From assembly GCF_032854445.1 (NCBI RefSeq), contig NC_088301.1:20825808-20889807 (forward strand): 64,000 nucleotides of DNA, given 5' to 3'. This DNA is from Liolophura sinensis. Lineage: Eukaryota > Mollusca > Polyplacophora > Chitonida > Chitonidae. The notes beneath the pieces were generated by a model that had not been told where the DNA came from, ran no database searches, and was given only the letters and a program-made list of their open reading frames with translations. This document shows, piece after piece, positions 1 through 12,201 of the stretch. How positions within the stretch are numbered: position 1 is the first letter of the stretch; every line of letters begins with the position of its first letter. Both the position numbers and the translations under genes were made by a program.

Positions 1-480
1 TGCAACTAATTATATTCGTATTATAAGAAAAAATAAATACAAAAAAAAAAAAAAAAAAATTATATACATATATTGACATGTTCACAAGTATCTATATATT
101 ACATGTGCAAATATAAAGCAAAATGTCCATGACTTGGTCTAAGCGTGGTATCAGGCTGAGTGACGTGTAACAGTGCGTATGACGAGGTTAATAATTATCC
201 TGACCCAGCTGGGATCCAGGTGTGCACGTCGGGTACAAAGGTAAATTGTTTTATTTACACAACGGCCATTGTAAAATAAGGTGATTTCTCCCCGCCCTGA
301 GGTAGAATCCTCTGTTCAATGTTCTCATGTACATGAAATGGATGTTGAAATAAACTAACCTGAAGGGACCAGCATTGTTTGTTTCAGTTGTTAGTCTGTG
401 TTGTTTGACAATTTTGTTGGTTTGTTGAGCCAATAAATGTATGTGTCTACAGTAATTCTTCAACATTTCACATAATCGCA

Positions 481-850
481 AGGCTAATGTTTAGAGCATC
501 TGGCCTAAAGTTAAGAGACCTAAATGTAGCATCAAACCTGGATCGGGTCATACCAAAGGTTATTAAAGATGATACTTGTTGCTGTCTGAATTGGTGCTCA
601 GGACTGAGAGGCTTAAGAGCAACCCGACTTGTTGTTTAGTATAATGTGACTGGGTGGGGTGTCGTGTCTGGTGTTTCAGCATGAAACTTAGTGGCGGCAG
701 CACTTTGGCGCCATGGAAGACACAGTATATGTACACAAGCGTAATGACTCATTGCCTAATACGACTGAAAAATTGTTGCATACAAAGATATAACACCAAG
801 CATACATACATACATACATACCAGTACATACATACATATATACAAACAGA
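481..850 (+). mobile_element. tRNA-derived SINE, family B
   Basis: A tRNA-like head (TGTTTAGAGCATC and ATCAAACCTGG, box A and B-like) is followed by a body shared with 1551, 4202, 7352, 21828, 25420 and 59670: CCAAAG..TT.AAA.ATG.TACTTGTTGC, CAGCATGA.ACTT.AGTGGCGGCA, and the tail ACAGTATATGTACAC. It ends in a CATA-rich tail. Confidence 0.7.
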
Positions 851-1550
851 TGAATAAAAATGACTTTAAATAAATTTTGGCAAAATGTGCTTGTAATAAA
901 CTTGAAGCCATACTGATTATTTTTCTAAAAATTGGATCTAAGGCTCACTAATTCCTCCAGTCTGACTATGCCAAAGATTTCAAAAATGAAGTTCTGGTAT
1001 TTCCAATCAACATACATTGCATATGCAAGACAAACAGCTAAACACTGGTATACAAAGTGTTCACATACTTTTAGGTCGTGGCACCATGTCTGTCTTCTTC
1101 ATTTGTCTGTTATATTTGACTTGTTTAATATCATGCTGTATAATGTAAAAACATTTTCACTTGTAAGATCGCTGTCAGTTTTATGGGTACAGATAATCAA
1201 AGGTAAACCATCGACCTTTGGTAAGTTACTTATAATATTTCCATGTGTGACATACACAGAAGCACATCATACTGGGAGAATAATTTACATAGATATAACT
1301 TCCAACACTGACAAGTCGAGACCACTGAAAATACTGGCTCGAGTGAGACTTAAACTTATGCTGATATTGATTTATCAGTGTTGGAAATTATATCTACTTG
1401 ATCCCTCAGACAATGATTGCAATAGTCTTGGAGAACAAGAGGTCTTCAACAAACATTCTTACCTCCAAATGGCCACACAATAGTTGCTGACTGTTTATTA
1501 TCACTAAGGCTCCACAACTGTGAGAGCAGGGGAATTCAAAAATTTGTTGT
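851..1550. other. Intergenic, no gene recognised
   Basis: A 183-codon open frame (932-1483, +) has no recognisable domain and biased AT-rich composition. A 21-bp inverted repeat (1291-1311 with 1375-1395, one mismatch) suggests a mobile-element remnant rather than a gene. Confidence 0.5.
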
Positions 1551-1850
1551 CCAAGGCCAGGTTTGAACTCCAAATCGGATCATACCAAAGACTTTAAAAG
1601 TGATACTTGTTACCACCTTGCCTGGCACTCAACACAAAGGTTGGAGCGAGTAAACAGTACTGGTTGGCTCGGGTGGCGTGTCATGGCTGTTTTCCTCAGC
1701 ATGATACATCAGTGGTACAAGCACCTTGGGCGGCAGGGACTCACTCTGCTACAAGAAGACACAGGATACATACACCTAATGACGCCTCGCTGTCATATGA
1801 CTAAAAAAAATTGTTAAGTAAAACCCAAAGCATACATGCATACATATAAA
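1551..1850 (+). mobile_element. SINE family B
   Basis: GGTTTGAACTCCAAATCGG head, CCAAAGACTTTAAAAGTGAT body, GACTCACTCTGCTACAAGAA and a CATACATGCATACAT tail. Intergenic, upstream of NAGLU. Confidence 0.7.
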
Positions 1851-2198
1851 GGGGAGGGTATCATAGTAAAGGTACAATGTGAATCCATAAGCAAGCAAAA
1901 TAAAATCTATGAAACCAAATCACATTGCAAATCTTGCCAACTGCCTGTCTGCACTATACCCGTAAAATTGACCACTATCATCAATGAAAAATTCTTGAGT
2001 GGAGCAATTAAATGAACAAATCTAATACCAGTACAACTGGAGGATCACCGTTGTCTTTCAGATTATGTAATCTTCTGTATGATATAGAAAATATAAAGAA
2101 TGCACCTCAATCACAAGCTTTCCTCCGCATATCAAAATGCCATGATCCACCCAATTTCACTGAGCACATGGAGTTTGTTTACGTGAGTCTGTCAAAAT

Positions 2199-2224
2199 GA
2201 GTCATGTGACCTTGTCATGTGATA
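2199..2224 (+). promoter_or_regulatory. Paired TCATGTGA E-boxes upstream of NAGLU
   Basis: GTCATGTGAC lies at 2201-2210 and TCATGTGA again at 2215-2222. This is the M-box form of the E-box bound by MITF/TFE factors, related to the CLEAR element of lysosomal genes. It sits about 400 bp before the candidate NAGLU ATG in a locally CG-richer stretch (the GGCGCGC run just after). Regulation by a TFEB-like factor is inference from motif and context only. Confidence 0.3.
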
Positions 2225-2624
2225 GTCAAAATGGCGCGCTCCTCCAGACGCTTCCCGCTTGGTAAATCCCTGGTAAAGTTTTGTAATTTTTTTGTACCAA
2301 CTGTTGAAATAGATTCTGATTGTTGTTCTACGCCATGCTCAGCAATTTTTCTGCTATACGGCAGTGCTGTTCAGTTATAGTGTGCTACTAACAGGTGTGC
2401 ACACGAAAAGTGAAGGGGACAATGATAGCCGCTCGACTTATTGTGGGGGTTTGGAAAGTTCAAGTCGTGGAAGCACAACTGCGAGTGCCATCAATTCATT
2501 GAAGAACGCGCTTTTCACAATGCACATCTGACAGGCGGATCTACGACGAACAGCACCTAGTCTGTCTTGGGAGACTCATAGCTCCGTGAATGAAGCTGAC
2601 AGTAGATTTAGCAATGTTGGCCTC

Positions 2625-2693
2625 ATGCAGGTTACTCAGTATATAGCTCCGAAAGACTCCTTTTCGTATATTGGCCTAGCGTTTTTTGTCTGG
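2625..2693 (+). CDS. NAGLU: Candidate NAGLU first coding exon (signal peptide)
   Basis: The ATG opens a 23-codon stretch beginning [10 protein letters not shown] and ending in a short hydrophobic run (YIGLAFFVW), followed by a strong donor, GTAAGT, at 2694. It ends in phase 0. It can join either of two phase-0 acceptors in the next exon (start 3967 after CAGAG, or 3997 after CCAG). A leader is expected here because the first certain family residues ([14 protein letters not shown]) normally follow a cleaved signal peptide. The hydrophobic core is short, and a small out-of-frame upstream ATG lies at about 2590. Another first exon cannot be excluded. Confidence 0.35.
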
Positions 2694-5600
2694 GTAAGTA
2701 GGCCTACATGTATTGTAGTGTATGGTTATTATTGAGGTGAAATGTCTTCAGATACAAGTACATTGTCAGACCTTAGTATTTTGTTATTTTTTTTTTCCTT
2801 TCAGGAGTTGGGAGCTATTCTCTTGAGCCAGATTATACTAATAGCAGAAGGAAATGGTAATAGCGAATATTTTAAATCACACCTCCTTATTATTACCCTA
2901 ATTGTTCTAGTTTTTGGGACAGATATTAATGGTGCTGAAAGCAGAATATTACATTTCTTTCATAGAAAAAGTGACGATATGAGTTTGTTGTTCATTAAAT
3001 GGTCTAACCATGTTGGGGGGGGCGGGGGGGGGGAATAAATGTTCCTGCTACAATTACATGTATATAGGATAGGGTACATGTGCGATTCTTACAATGAAAT
3101 GGGCAAAGCCAGCTGTTCTTTTTTAATATGTTTGTGGTCCTGGCTGGCTCACTGTGGTAAGCACCACCTTCATTGCAGCCCATAAGACCTTAGTCAGTAG
3201 GTTTGTATGTTCAAATCCAGCTCTGAGTCACCAGCAGCTTGTAATGTTAATGGATTTGTCACATGCATGTAGCCTACCTGGCTATAAAGGGCAGTGGTTT
3301 ACTCTTGTGATCTGCCAGTCTTTGTCTTTTATGTATTTGATTTTTTTGGATTAATTGGGTGAGAAATGTTTGGGTACAGTGGTAAATATATGTATTCATG
3401 TTAATACCTAGTTCACTCCCTTCTCCAAGTCTTAACTCAATCTTTAATATATGCTTATGGTTTAATACTGGAGGTAGTCCTTAAAAAAGATTTTGTTGGG
3501 CTTGTGTGACAAAATAGTAAAACCTTTATTGGATGGTTCATTTGGGTGATGTCAAATTCATATATTTTGAATGGTAGCCTGATATGCCAGACAACATGTA
3601 TGGCCTACATTTGGCCTAAATGTGTAATGCTCTACTTTCTCAGTGCAGAAGTTTTATGATACCATTGTCATCACCTGTTGAACTTTGCACTTCAATGGTT
3701 TTTAGATATTTTCAGTATTGACAAACATAATAAACTTACCAGATATATTTAGATCAAGTACTTTTCTATTTTGACATGAAATAGGCCTACATTTGTGTAT
3801 TTGCCCATATGCTGTTGTGTATAATACATGAACATGAAATGTTTGACAGAATTCCAGTGGGGAATGAGCAGCATATTCATTGCAGAACATGCTTCTGAAT
3901 CAAACAAGTTTTTCCTTCAAAAGTTACCATGGCTGGCAAATGATCAGATGCCGTGTCACTTCAGAGTTTCCTCCCTTGGATGCTATAAGAAGCCAGGTGT
4001 CACCTCAAGACCAAGCTGTAGCTGTTCAAGGTTTGATACAACGACTCATACCTTCCAGAGCAACAGAATTCCAGGTGTCAGTTGACCCATCCATAGGTCC
4101 TGCCAACAAGGATACCTTCAAGGTACTTTCTCTGCAGAATTGACTTACTTGTAATTTTCATGATACATGGAGGACACACAGGAACAATTCTAGTATGACG
4201 ACTTCAGTGACCTAATGATTTGAGTCTCTTCCACAAAGTCGACAGACCAGGGATCAAACCTGGGTTATACCAGAGACTTTAAAAATGGTACTTCTTGTTG
4301 CCTCAGTTGGCGATCAGTACTGAGAGGTTAAAGTAAGGAAAGAGGACTGATTGGTCCAGTGTCAGTATAATGCAACTTGGTGGAATGATATGTCTTGTCT
4401 TCAGCATGATACTTCAGTGGCGGCAGCACTTTGGCGGTATGGACTCGCCCTGCCACAAGTAGACACACAGTATATGAACACACACCTAATGAGTGAGTGA
4501 GTGCTTGGGGTTTAACGTCGTGCTCAACAATTTTTCAGTCATATGACGATGAAGGAATCCTTAGGGTGTATGTAATGTGCCTCCTTGTAACAGGACGGAT
4601 TTCCGCCGCTCTTTTATCTAGTGCTGCTTCACTGAGACAGCTTACTGAAGGCAAGTAAGGCGCCCCGCCCAAGCCATTATACTGATACGGGTCAACCAGT
4701 CGTTGCACTATCCCCTTCATGCTGAACGCCAAGCGAACATACTTAATGAAGAAATTGCTAATGACGTTGTAAAACCCCAACCATTCATAGGGTACATACA
4801 TACAATTCTAATTCAACTTAAAGGACCAAAAACAGTGTTGAAACTGCCACTCAAATCTAAGAAGAGCTAAGAGCTTTATTTGTTTAATACTTTATTAAAG
4901 GACCAAAAACAGTGTTGAAACTGCCACTCAAATCAATTGAATCTAAGAAGAACTAAGAGCTTTATTTGTTTAATACTTTATAGTTTTCATAAAGTGCTTG
5001 ATTCCTAGTCTTCCATCGGGTAGGTTTACATCACAACCGGGAAAGTTAATCAGTAACTTGCCAAAGGTTGGTAGTTTACCCCAGGGCTCTCTGGTTTCCT
5101 CGACCCATAAAGTTGAGGGTCATCATATAAGTAAGAACTTCTTGAGTATGACTTTAAAAAACGATCAAATAAATAAACAAATATAGTGCCTGAAGTAATC
5201 ATTTTCTGAGATAGCATGTATTCATTATAACAAAGCTTCTCAACATATTACTGTTTAGCTGACCAGTCAGAATGGAGACGTACTTGTCACAGGCACCTCG
5301 GGCGTGGCAGCAGCATGGGGACTGCAGCATTACCTCAAGTACTACTGTGGCTGTCACGTCTCCTGGGGTGGGGACCAGCTGGGAACAATCCCCTCACCTC
5401 TACCACAGTTACCAGCTGGGGGAATAACTGTCACCTCCAATGACAGGTAAGCGTTGATTATGCTCCAAGGCACAAGGGTTGACATCTGATGATATTTTCT
5501 GACATATGGCATTAGAGCTACAACGTGCGAAAGACTTCCTTGATCTCTGCTGGGGGCAGGTTAATGTTCATTACTGTATATTCGTAATTATACCCTTCAC

Positions 5601-8600
5601 TCATGCATATTTTGCCCTTTACCCATGCATATTATGCCCTTCACTGGTGCATATTATGCCCTTGACTCATACATATTATGCCCTTCACTCATGCATATTA
5701 TGCCCTTGACTCATACATATTATGCCCTTCACTCATGCATATTATGCCCTTCACTCATGCATATTATGCCCTTCACTCATGCATATTTCTTTCTTCCCTT
5801 ACTCCCCACTATTCTGTGGCCTTGGTTACAATAACTGGTTGATGATGCTCATTTGTGGAGTTAAATCTTCAGTAAAGACAGCTTGTCTGCCACACATAGG
5901 AAAGTGTGTTAATAATTTGCCAGAGGTTGACAGTTCATGCCAGGCACTCTAGTGTAAGTGCCATCGTATTTGTAACAGAGTATACCAACTCTAGTACGCA
6001 TGTATAGCATCACTGCTCATATCGCATTGCGACGGAAATACAGTTACACCGAGGTTCTGGGTTTGATACTGAAGTTTTATTTGTTAGATCGAAAGCTCCA
6101 TGAAACTGAAAGTAATAAGAAACGTGCGTTAACAATGCAGTTTACACAAAACAAAAACTGGGCACCAAATGACAGTTATAACATTAAGCCATGTGCGTTT
6201 CACATTTATACCATTTTACTCGAAATAAAGCTTCTAGATGAAAGTTACACAGTTATCCAGTTAAATTACAATTTGTCATTATGTTAGCACGAACAGCAGT
6301 GACAGACAAAATCATACTAACCACCATGCCTTGGTGAACTAAGACAGGATCATATGTATGAGCATTATGTATTCGCAAAAATGGCTGCACACAGGCGCAT
6401 AAATCAATATAGAAACAGGGGGAACAACTCTCATAATACTAAGGGGAACTACTCTTGATAACTTAATCTCAGGCCTAGTACAGGTCACAACAGTATTAGT
6501 GAAAAATTTTTGAGAGGAAAGACAATCTTCAGGCTCACAGCATACAAATCACAACCAAACCTCAGACTCGCTAACAATCATAAACCACCAGCAAATTTGT
6601 ATCGGAAAAGTGGCACTAGTTTTTGGCATTTGTACAGTGTAATTAATAGAGGATATTACGCAGTGAAGATTGAATGTCAGAAATATTTTTCTCGTAAAAT
6701 GGACGCGAAGCATCAAGTGGGTTTTCATTTCCCTGTTTCACGAGAAATATATTTATGATATTCAACCTTCACTGTGCAATATTCCATTTATTATTTATAT
6801 TTTGACAGTATCATGATTTTGTGTATTTGTACAAATTTAAGCAATGTTTTTAGCTGTAGACATTCACAGTGTGTATAGTGTGACGTGGGATATGACATCG
6901 GGTAACACGTTGTGTCTTGTTGCATTATGTAGGAATGTTAAAGTTGACCGAAGTTTGAATTCATTTGACGGAATGAGCTCAGATTGGAACGTCATAAAGC
7001 AAAATGCTTCTCTTCTGATGTCATGGCATCTGGGTATGTAATAACAAAGTGGATATCTAACTGAGCCAGTGATATATCACTTTCTTCAGTGCAGATAATT
7101 CTGACATTTCAGCTTTATTAACTCAGAATCATTTTCATTGATTTGTTTATTATACAGGTACACCCAAACGTGTATTTGTATTTTGTGTTTTTCCATCAGA
7201 TTCCGCTACTACCAGAACGTGTGTACTGTGAGCTACTCGTTTGTCTGGTGGAACTGGACACGTTGGGAGAGAGAGATCGACTGGATGGCCCTGAATGGTA
7301 TAAACCTACCCCTGGCCTTCACCGGACAAGAGGCAATATTTCAGAAGGTATTGTACTACCAAACTGCTCCCGCCACTGAAGTATCATGCCAAAGACACCA
7401 GATGTGACACCCTTACAAGTCACACATCATACTGACTCCAGGCTAACCAGCCCTGTTGTCTTGCTCTAACCTCTCAGCGCTGAACGCCATTTGATTCAGC
7501 AACAAGTACCATTTGGTTCAGCAACAAGTACCATTTGGTTCAGCAACAAGTACCATTTGGCTCAGCAACAAGTACCATTTGGTACCATTTGACCTGACCC
7601 AGGCTTTTGTTTGCGTTTTTGTGAGCCTTTTAATTTTAACAGAAAGTCTGTTGTGTGAGTGATGCTAAAGTGTAATCTGTTATGATAACAAAATAATTAG
7701 TCATATACAAGATAATGTCTTGTTGATCTATAAACAGAATCTTCATGTTGAATTACCAGAATATGTGTACTAATATTTAACAGAATAATAGGCTGCAGTA
7801 TCAGAGAACTTTATAGCATCACTCATCACAAACTTTCGTGATCTAACGGTTTACTTTTTTGAGAGTACACAGCTTTGAAAAGCTTTTAAAAACTGGAATT
7901 TGAAAGTAGCTTTCTAGAGTCTTGAAATTCATGGGAGTTTTGTGAGTGAGTAGTTTAACGTTGTACTCAGCAATTTTTCAGTCATGCGGCAACGAAGGAA
8001 TCCTTAGAGTGCATGTAACGTTCCTCCTTTGTTGCAGGACAGATTTCCACCACTCTTTTATTTAGTGCTGCTTCACTGAAATGCCTTACCAAAGGCAAGT
8101 AAGCCGCCCCGCCTGAGCCATTATACTGACACGAGTCAACCACTGGTTACAACTTCCTCTTTTAAGGCCTTAGGTGTGACTCGACCCAGGATTGACCCTG
8201 GATCTACTGCCTCCCAAAGCGGAGGGAATTTTGTAGTTAAGCCTGGAAAGGCCTTAAAATTGAGACTACAAAATCAGCCTGAGGTACTGTATAGTGTGAG
8301 GTCCTGTGGGCCATCAGTACAAACATAAAACATATATTTAAGGTGTATTTTGTTTATGGGTATACTGTGTAAAGAAAATTTCACCTATAATTGTCAGGTA
8401 TACATGAAGATGGGATTCTCAGCAGACGACCTTAACCAGTTCTTCACCGGACCTGCATTCCTGGCTTGGTATGTGTGTCTGCTTTGTAGTTTCTAATGGT
8501 ACCTTTGCTTAGGTACATCTAAGTTGTGATAAATGTGTTGAAATGATCAAATATACTTTCTCTTCTTTTCAAGATGATGACAGTTAACTAATCAGCCATC

Positions 8601-11600
8601 ATGATCTTAAAAACTTTTTTCCCTCACGTGATTAACTGACATCTGATGCGAGTTATAAATTGCCCTCTGACATATATTTTTTTTATTTATTTATTTATTT
8701 ATTTATTTATTTGGTTGGAGGTTGATACTCAAGAATATTGACATATAATTTATACCTGTGTCATTCAGGGGACGTATGGGCAACATTGAAGCATTTGGAG
8801 GGCCTTTATCTCAGAACTGGATAAAGGAACAGTTAGCTTTACAGCATCAAATTTTGACACGAATGAGATTATTTGGAATGACACCTGTGTTACCTGGATT
8901 TGCTGGGCATGTTCCTCCAGCCACAACCAGGTAAGTGTCACATCACCTGTAGTCATTAGGGATGACACCTGTGTTACCTGGATTTGCTGGGCATGTTCCT
9001 CTAGCCACAACCAGGTAGGTGTCACATCACCTGTAGTCATTAGGGATGACACCTGTGTTACCTGGATTTGCTGGGCATGTTCCTCCAGCCACAACCAGGT
9101 AAGTGTCACATCACCTGTAGTCATTAGGAATGACACCTGTGTTACCTGGATTTGCTGGGCATGTTCCTCCAGCCACAACCAGGTATGTGTCACATCACCT
9201 GTAGTCATTAGGGATGACACCTGTGTTACCTGGATTTGCTGGGCATGTTCCTTAAGCCACCACCAGGTAAGTGTCACATCACCTGCAGTCATTAGGGATG
9301 ACACCTGTGTTACCTGGATTTGCTGGGCATGTTCCTCTAGCCACAACCAGGTAAGTGTCACATCACCTGTAGTCATTAGGGATGACACCTGTGTTACCTG
9401 GATTTGCTGTGCATGTTCCTCCAGCCACAACCAGGTAAGTGTCACATCACCTGTAGTCATTAGGAATGACACCTGTGTTACCTGGATTTGCTGGGCATGT
9501 TCCTCCAGCCACAACCAGGTACGTGTCACATCACCTGTAGTCATTAGGAATGACACCTGTGTTACCTGGATTTGCTGGGCATGTTCCTCCAGCCACAACC
9601 AGGTAAGTGTCACATCACCTGTAGTCATTGACACCTGTGTTACCTGGATTTGCTGGGCATGTTCCTCCAGCCACAACCAGGTAAGTGTCACATCACTTGT
9701 AGTCATTGACACCTGTGTTACCTGGATTTGCTGGGCATGTTCCTCCAGCCACAACCAGGTATGTGTCACATTACCTGTAGTCATTAGGGATGACACCTGT
9801 GTTACCTGGATTTGCTGGGCATGTTCCTCCAGCCACAACCAGGTAAGTTTCACATCACCTGTAGTCATTAGGGATAACACCTGTGTTACCTGGATTTGCT
9901 GGGCATGTTCCTCCAGCCACAACCAGGTATGTGTCACATTACCTGCAGTTATTAGGGATGACACCTGTGTTACCTGGATTTGCTGGGCATGTTCCTCCAG
10001 CCACAACCAGGTAAGTGTCACATTACCTGTAGTCATTAGGGATGACACCTTTGTTACCTGAATTGGCTGGTCATGTAGCCACATCCAGGTAAGTCTCACA
10101 TCACCTGTCCTAATCACCTGTAGTCATCAGGGAGGACCTGACAGTCTAATCACATTTGTAATTTTATTTATGATTAAAATGTGTTCTGATGACACAATGC
10201 ACATGTATGTGTAATTGTGGAGGAAATAGGTATGGCCTACAGTTTAGTTATTTTTCCAGGGACGAATTTTGCTTGATTCTGATTGATTCATCCACTTTAC
10301 AGGGCCACTTAAGAGTGTTTGTGAAGTTTGATTAATTTCTTATCAGAAAAAGTGTATCAAAATGTGTCAATTTAAGGCCTAAGTGTGCTTCTGAAAGTGT
10401 ATGTTTACAGGGCAGACTATAGTTGAAATACAGTTCTTGATAAAGTCAAATCACATATGTTATGGCATTTGTGATGCCTGTGTTCTGAACATAATTGTTT
10501 GTGTTGTCTGTTTTGATTTCACCAGACTGTTTCCAAATGCTTCGGTATCAAGATTGGGAAGCTGGGCCAGATTCAATGCCACATATTCCATGTAAGTGTA
10601 TGCTGTGTTACAGTCGCTGTGAGTTCAAATCCAGCCCATGCTGACTTTCTGCGGTCGCACATGGTAAGGTCAGCTGGCCGGCTTTGCTTGGTTTTCTCCC
10701 ACCATAATGCCGGCCGTCATCGTGCATATGTATAGGTGAAATATTATTAGGTACTCTGTAAGAACACCACTCAGATAAATAAATAAACTCTGTTATAATA
10801 CTCAAGTCTCAAAATTGATAAAGGAAAAGTTTTTGATGTAGATTTTTCTTGATGGCAATGTAGATGATAAATATAAATGTTTCATTACAATTAACATGAT
10901 TGTATTTAGACTCTGTGAGACTTTAAAGATTGAATGTGTTATCATACAGTACTACATGTACAAATTAACCCAACATAGCACTTCCAAAAGGGAGGTCACT
11001 CCGGTCTCAGTATGGGTTAGATGAAAAACTACTTGTTAAGACTATTAAACCTGGCTGTTATTTATGATGTTCGTGTATCACAGGGAACAGTGTGGTTTCT
11101 GATATTTATAACCTCTCATATCATTCATATGTGTTGTTGTTGTTGTTGTGTTTCAGGACTTACCTACTGGATTTTGATGACCCATTATTCAACACTATAG
11201 GTACAGCTTTTATCTATGAGGTGTGTATGAAAACAGTTGTAAAACCGAAATGCATCTACATTTTAGAAATTTACACACTGTGCCCTCAGAGAGAACTTTT
11301 TTCAACTGGGCATGCTAAGCAGTTTATTGCATTCTCGCACCCAACAGTTTGCTAGAAATCCCTTGCTTTCCACCAATATGAAATGTCACATATGGAAATC
11401 TCCAGATTCCTCGACACACAATATACTGTCAGCCATTGTAAATGTAAAAAAAAATTAATTTTTGCATAAAACAACAATCAGGATCATTATGATCCAATGA
11501 TTTAAGAAGTAGGTCAAGGTTGAAGTTTTGCTTTTTTTTTTTTTCTTATCCCAGCCACAGGCAGGGAATCAATGAAATTCCCTACCTACGTGTACGTGTA

Positions 11601-12168
11601 GCCAATACTGTCTCTGGGCCATTGTACCACATCTCATTATACCATGAGATGCAAATTAAATGATAAATTAAAAAAATGTCCTGCATACACGAATCACACA
11701 GAGTCTTTCTAGTCTCTGTCCATTGTTCTGTGTAATAGTTAAGCTGATAGAAATCTTATCATTAAAAATCATTTTTTCACCTTAAAATGAAGAAAACAAA
11801 AGACCCCAGGGGAAACTCACATCCATCTGCTTGATGCTGGCACACCACCATGATATATTAAATATATAACATATATCCTTGATCATGACACTTCATACCA
11901 ATCAAACATGTCAAATAAGTAAATGATTGACTGAATGATCAAGAGGAATGATGTCCTGATGTTTGACAGGTATTTTGTTTCTCTGTAGATGATTGGTGAA
12001 TTTGGAACAGATCATGTGTATAATGCTGACACCTTTAATGAGATGACACCCAAATCCAGGTAAAAATCTTTTGAGATTATCCGTTTGTGTGTCTGCAGAT
12101 ATAGCAGGCTCTTTCTCTTAAAGGGAGTATTCTGTTAAATCCTTCTTGTTTTCTTTTTGTTTTTTGTT

Positions 12169-12201
<33 letters not shown>

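Noticed and set aside
932-1483. 183-codon forward open frame
   Set aside because: No domain, signal peptide or splice context. AT-rich, with an internal inverted repeat.
2231-2262. ATGGCGCGC start at the E-box region as NAGLU start
   Set aside because: It gives a basic, non-hydrophobic peptide unsuited to a lysosomal enzyme leader. It may be 5' UTR.
2742-3038. 98-codon frame with hydrophobic segments as NAGLU leader
   Set aside because: Much of it lies in the MITE copy at 2896 and it ends in a G-run. No donor in a phase that joins exon 2.
8875-10106. CRISPR-like array
   Set aside because: Units are contiguous with no unique spacers, lie across an exon border and the genome is eukaryotic.
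8765-10117. 450-codon reverse-strand open frame with a 28-residue repeat
   Set aside because: It is the antisense of the 84-bp minisatellite. The period is a multiple of 3 without stops, and the forward strand holds the real NAGLU exon.
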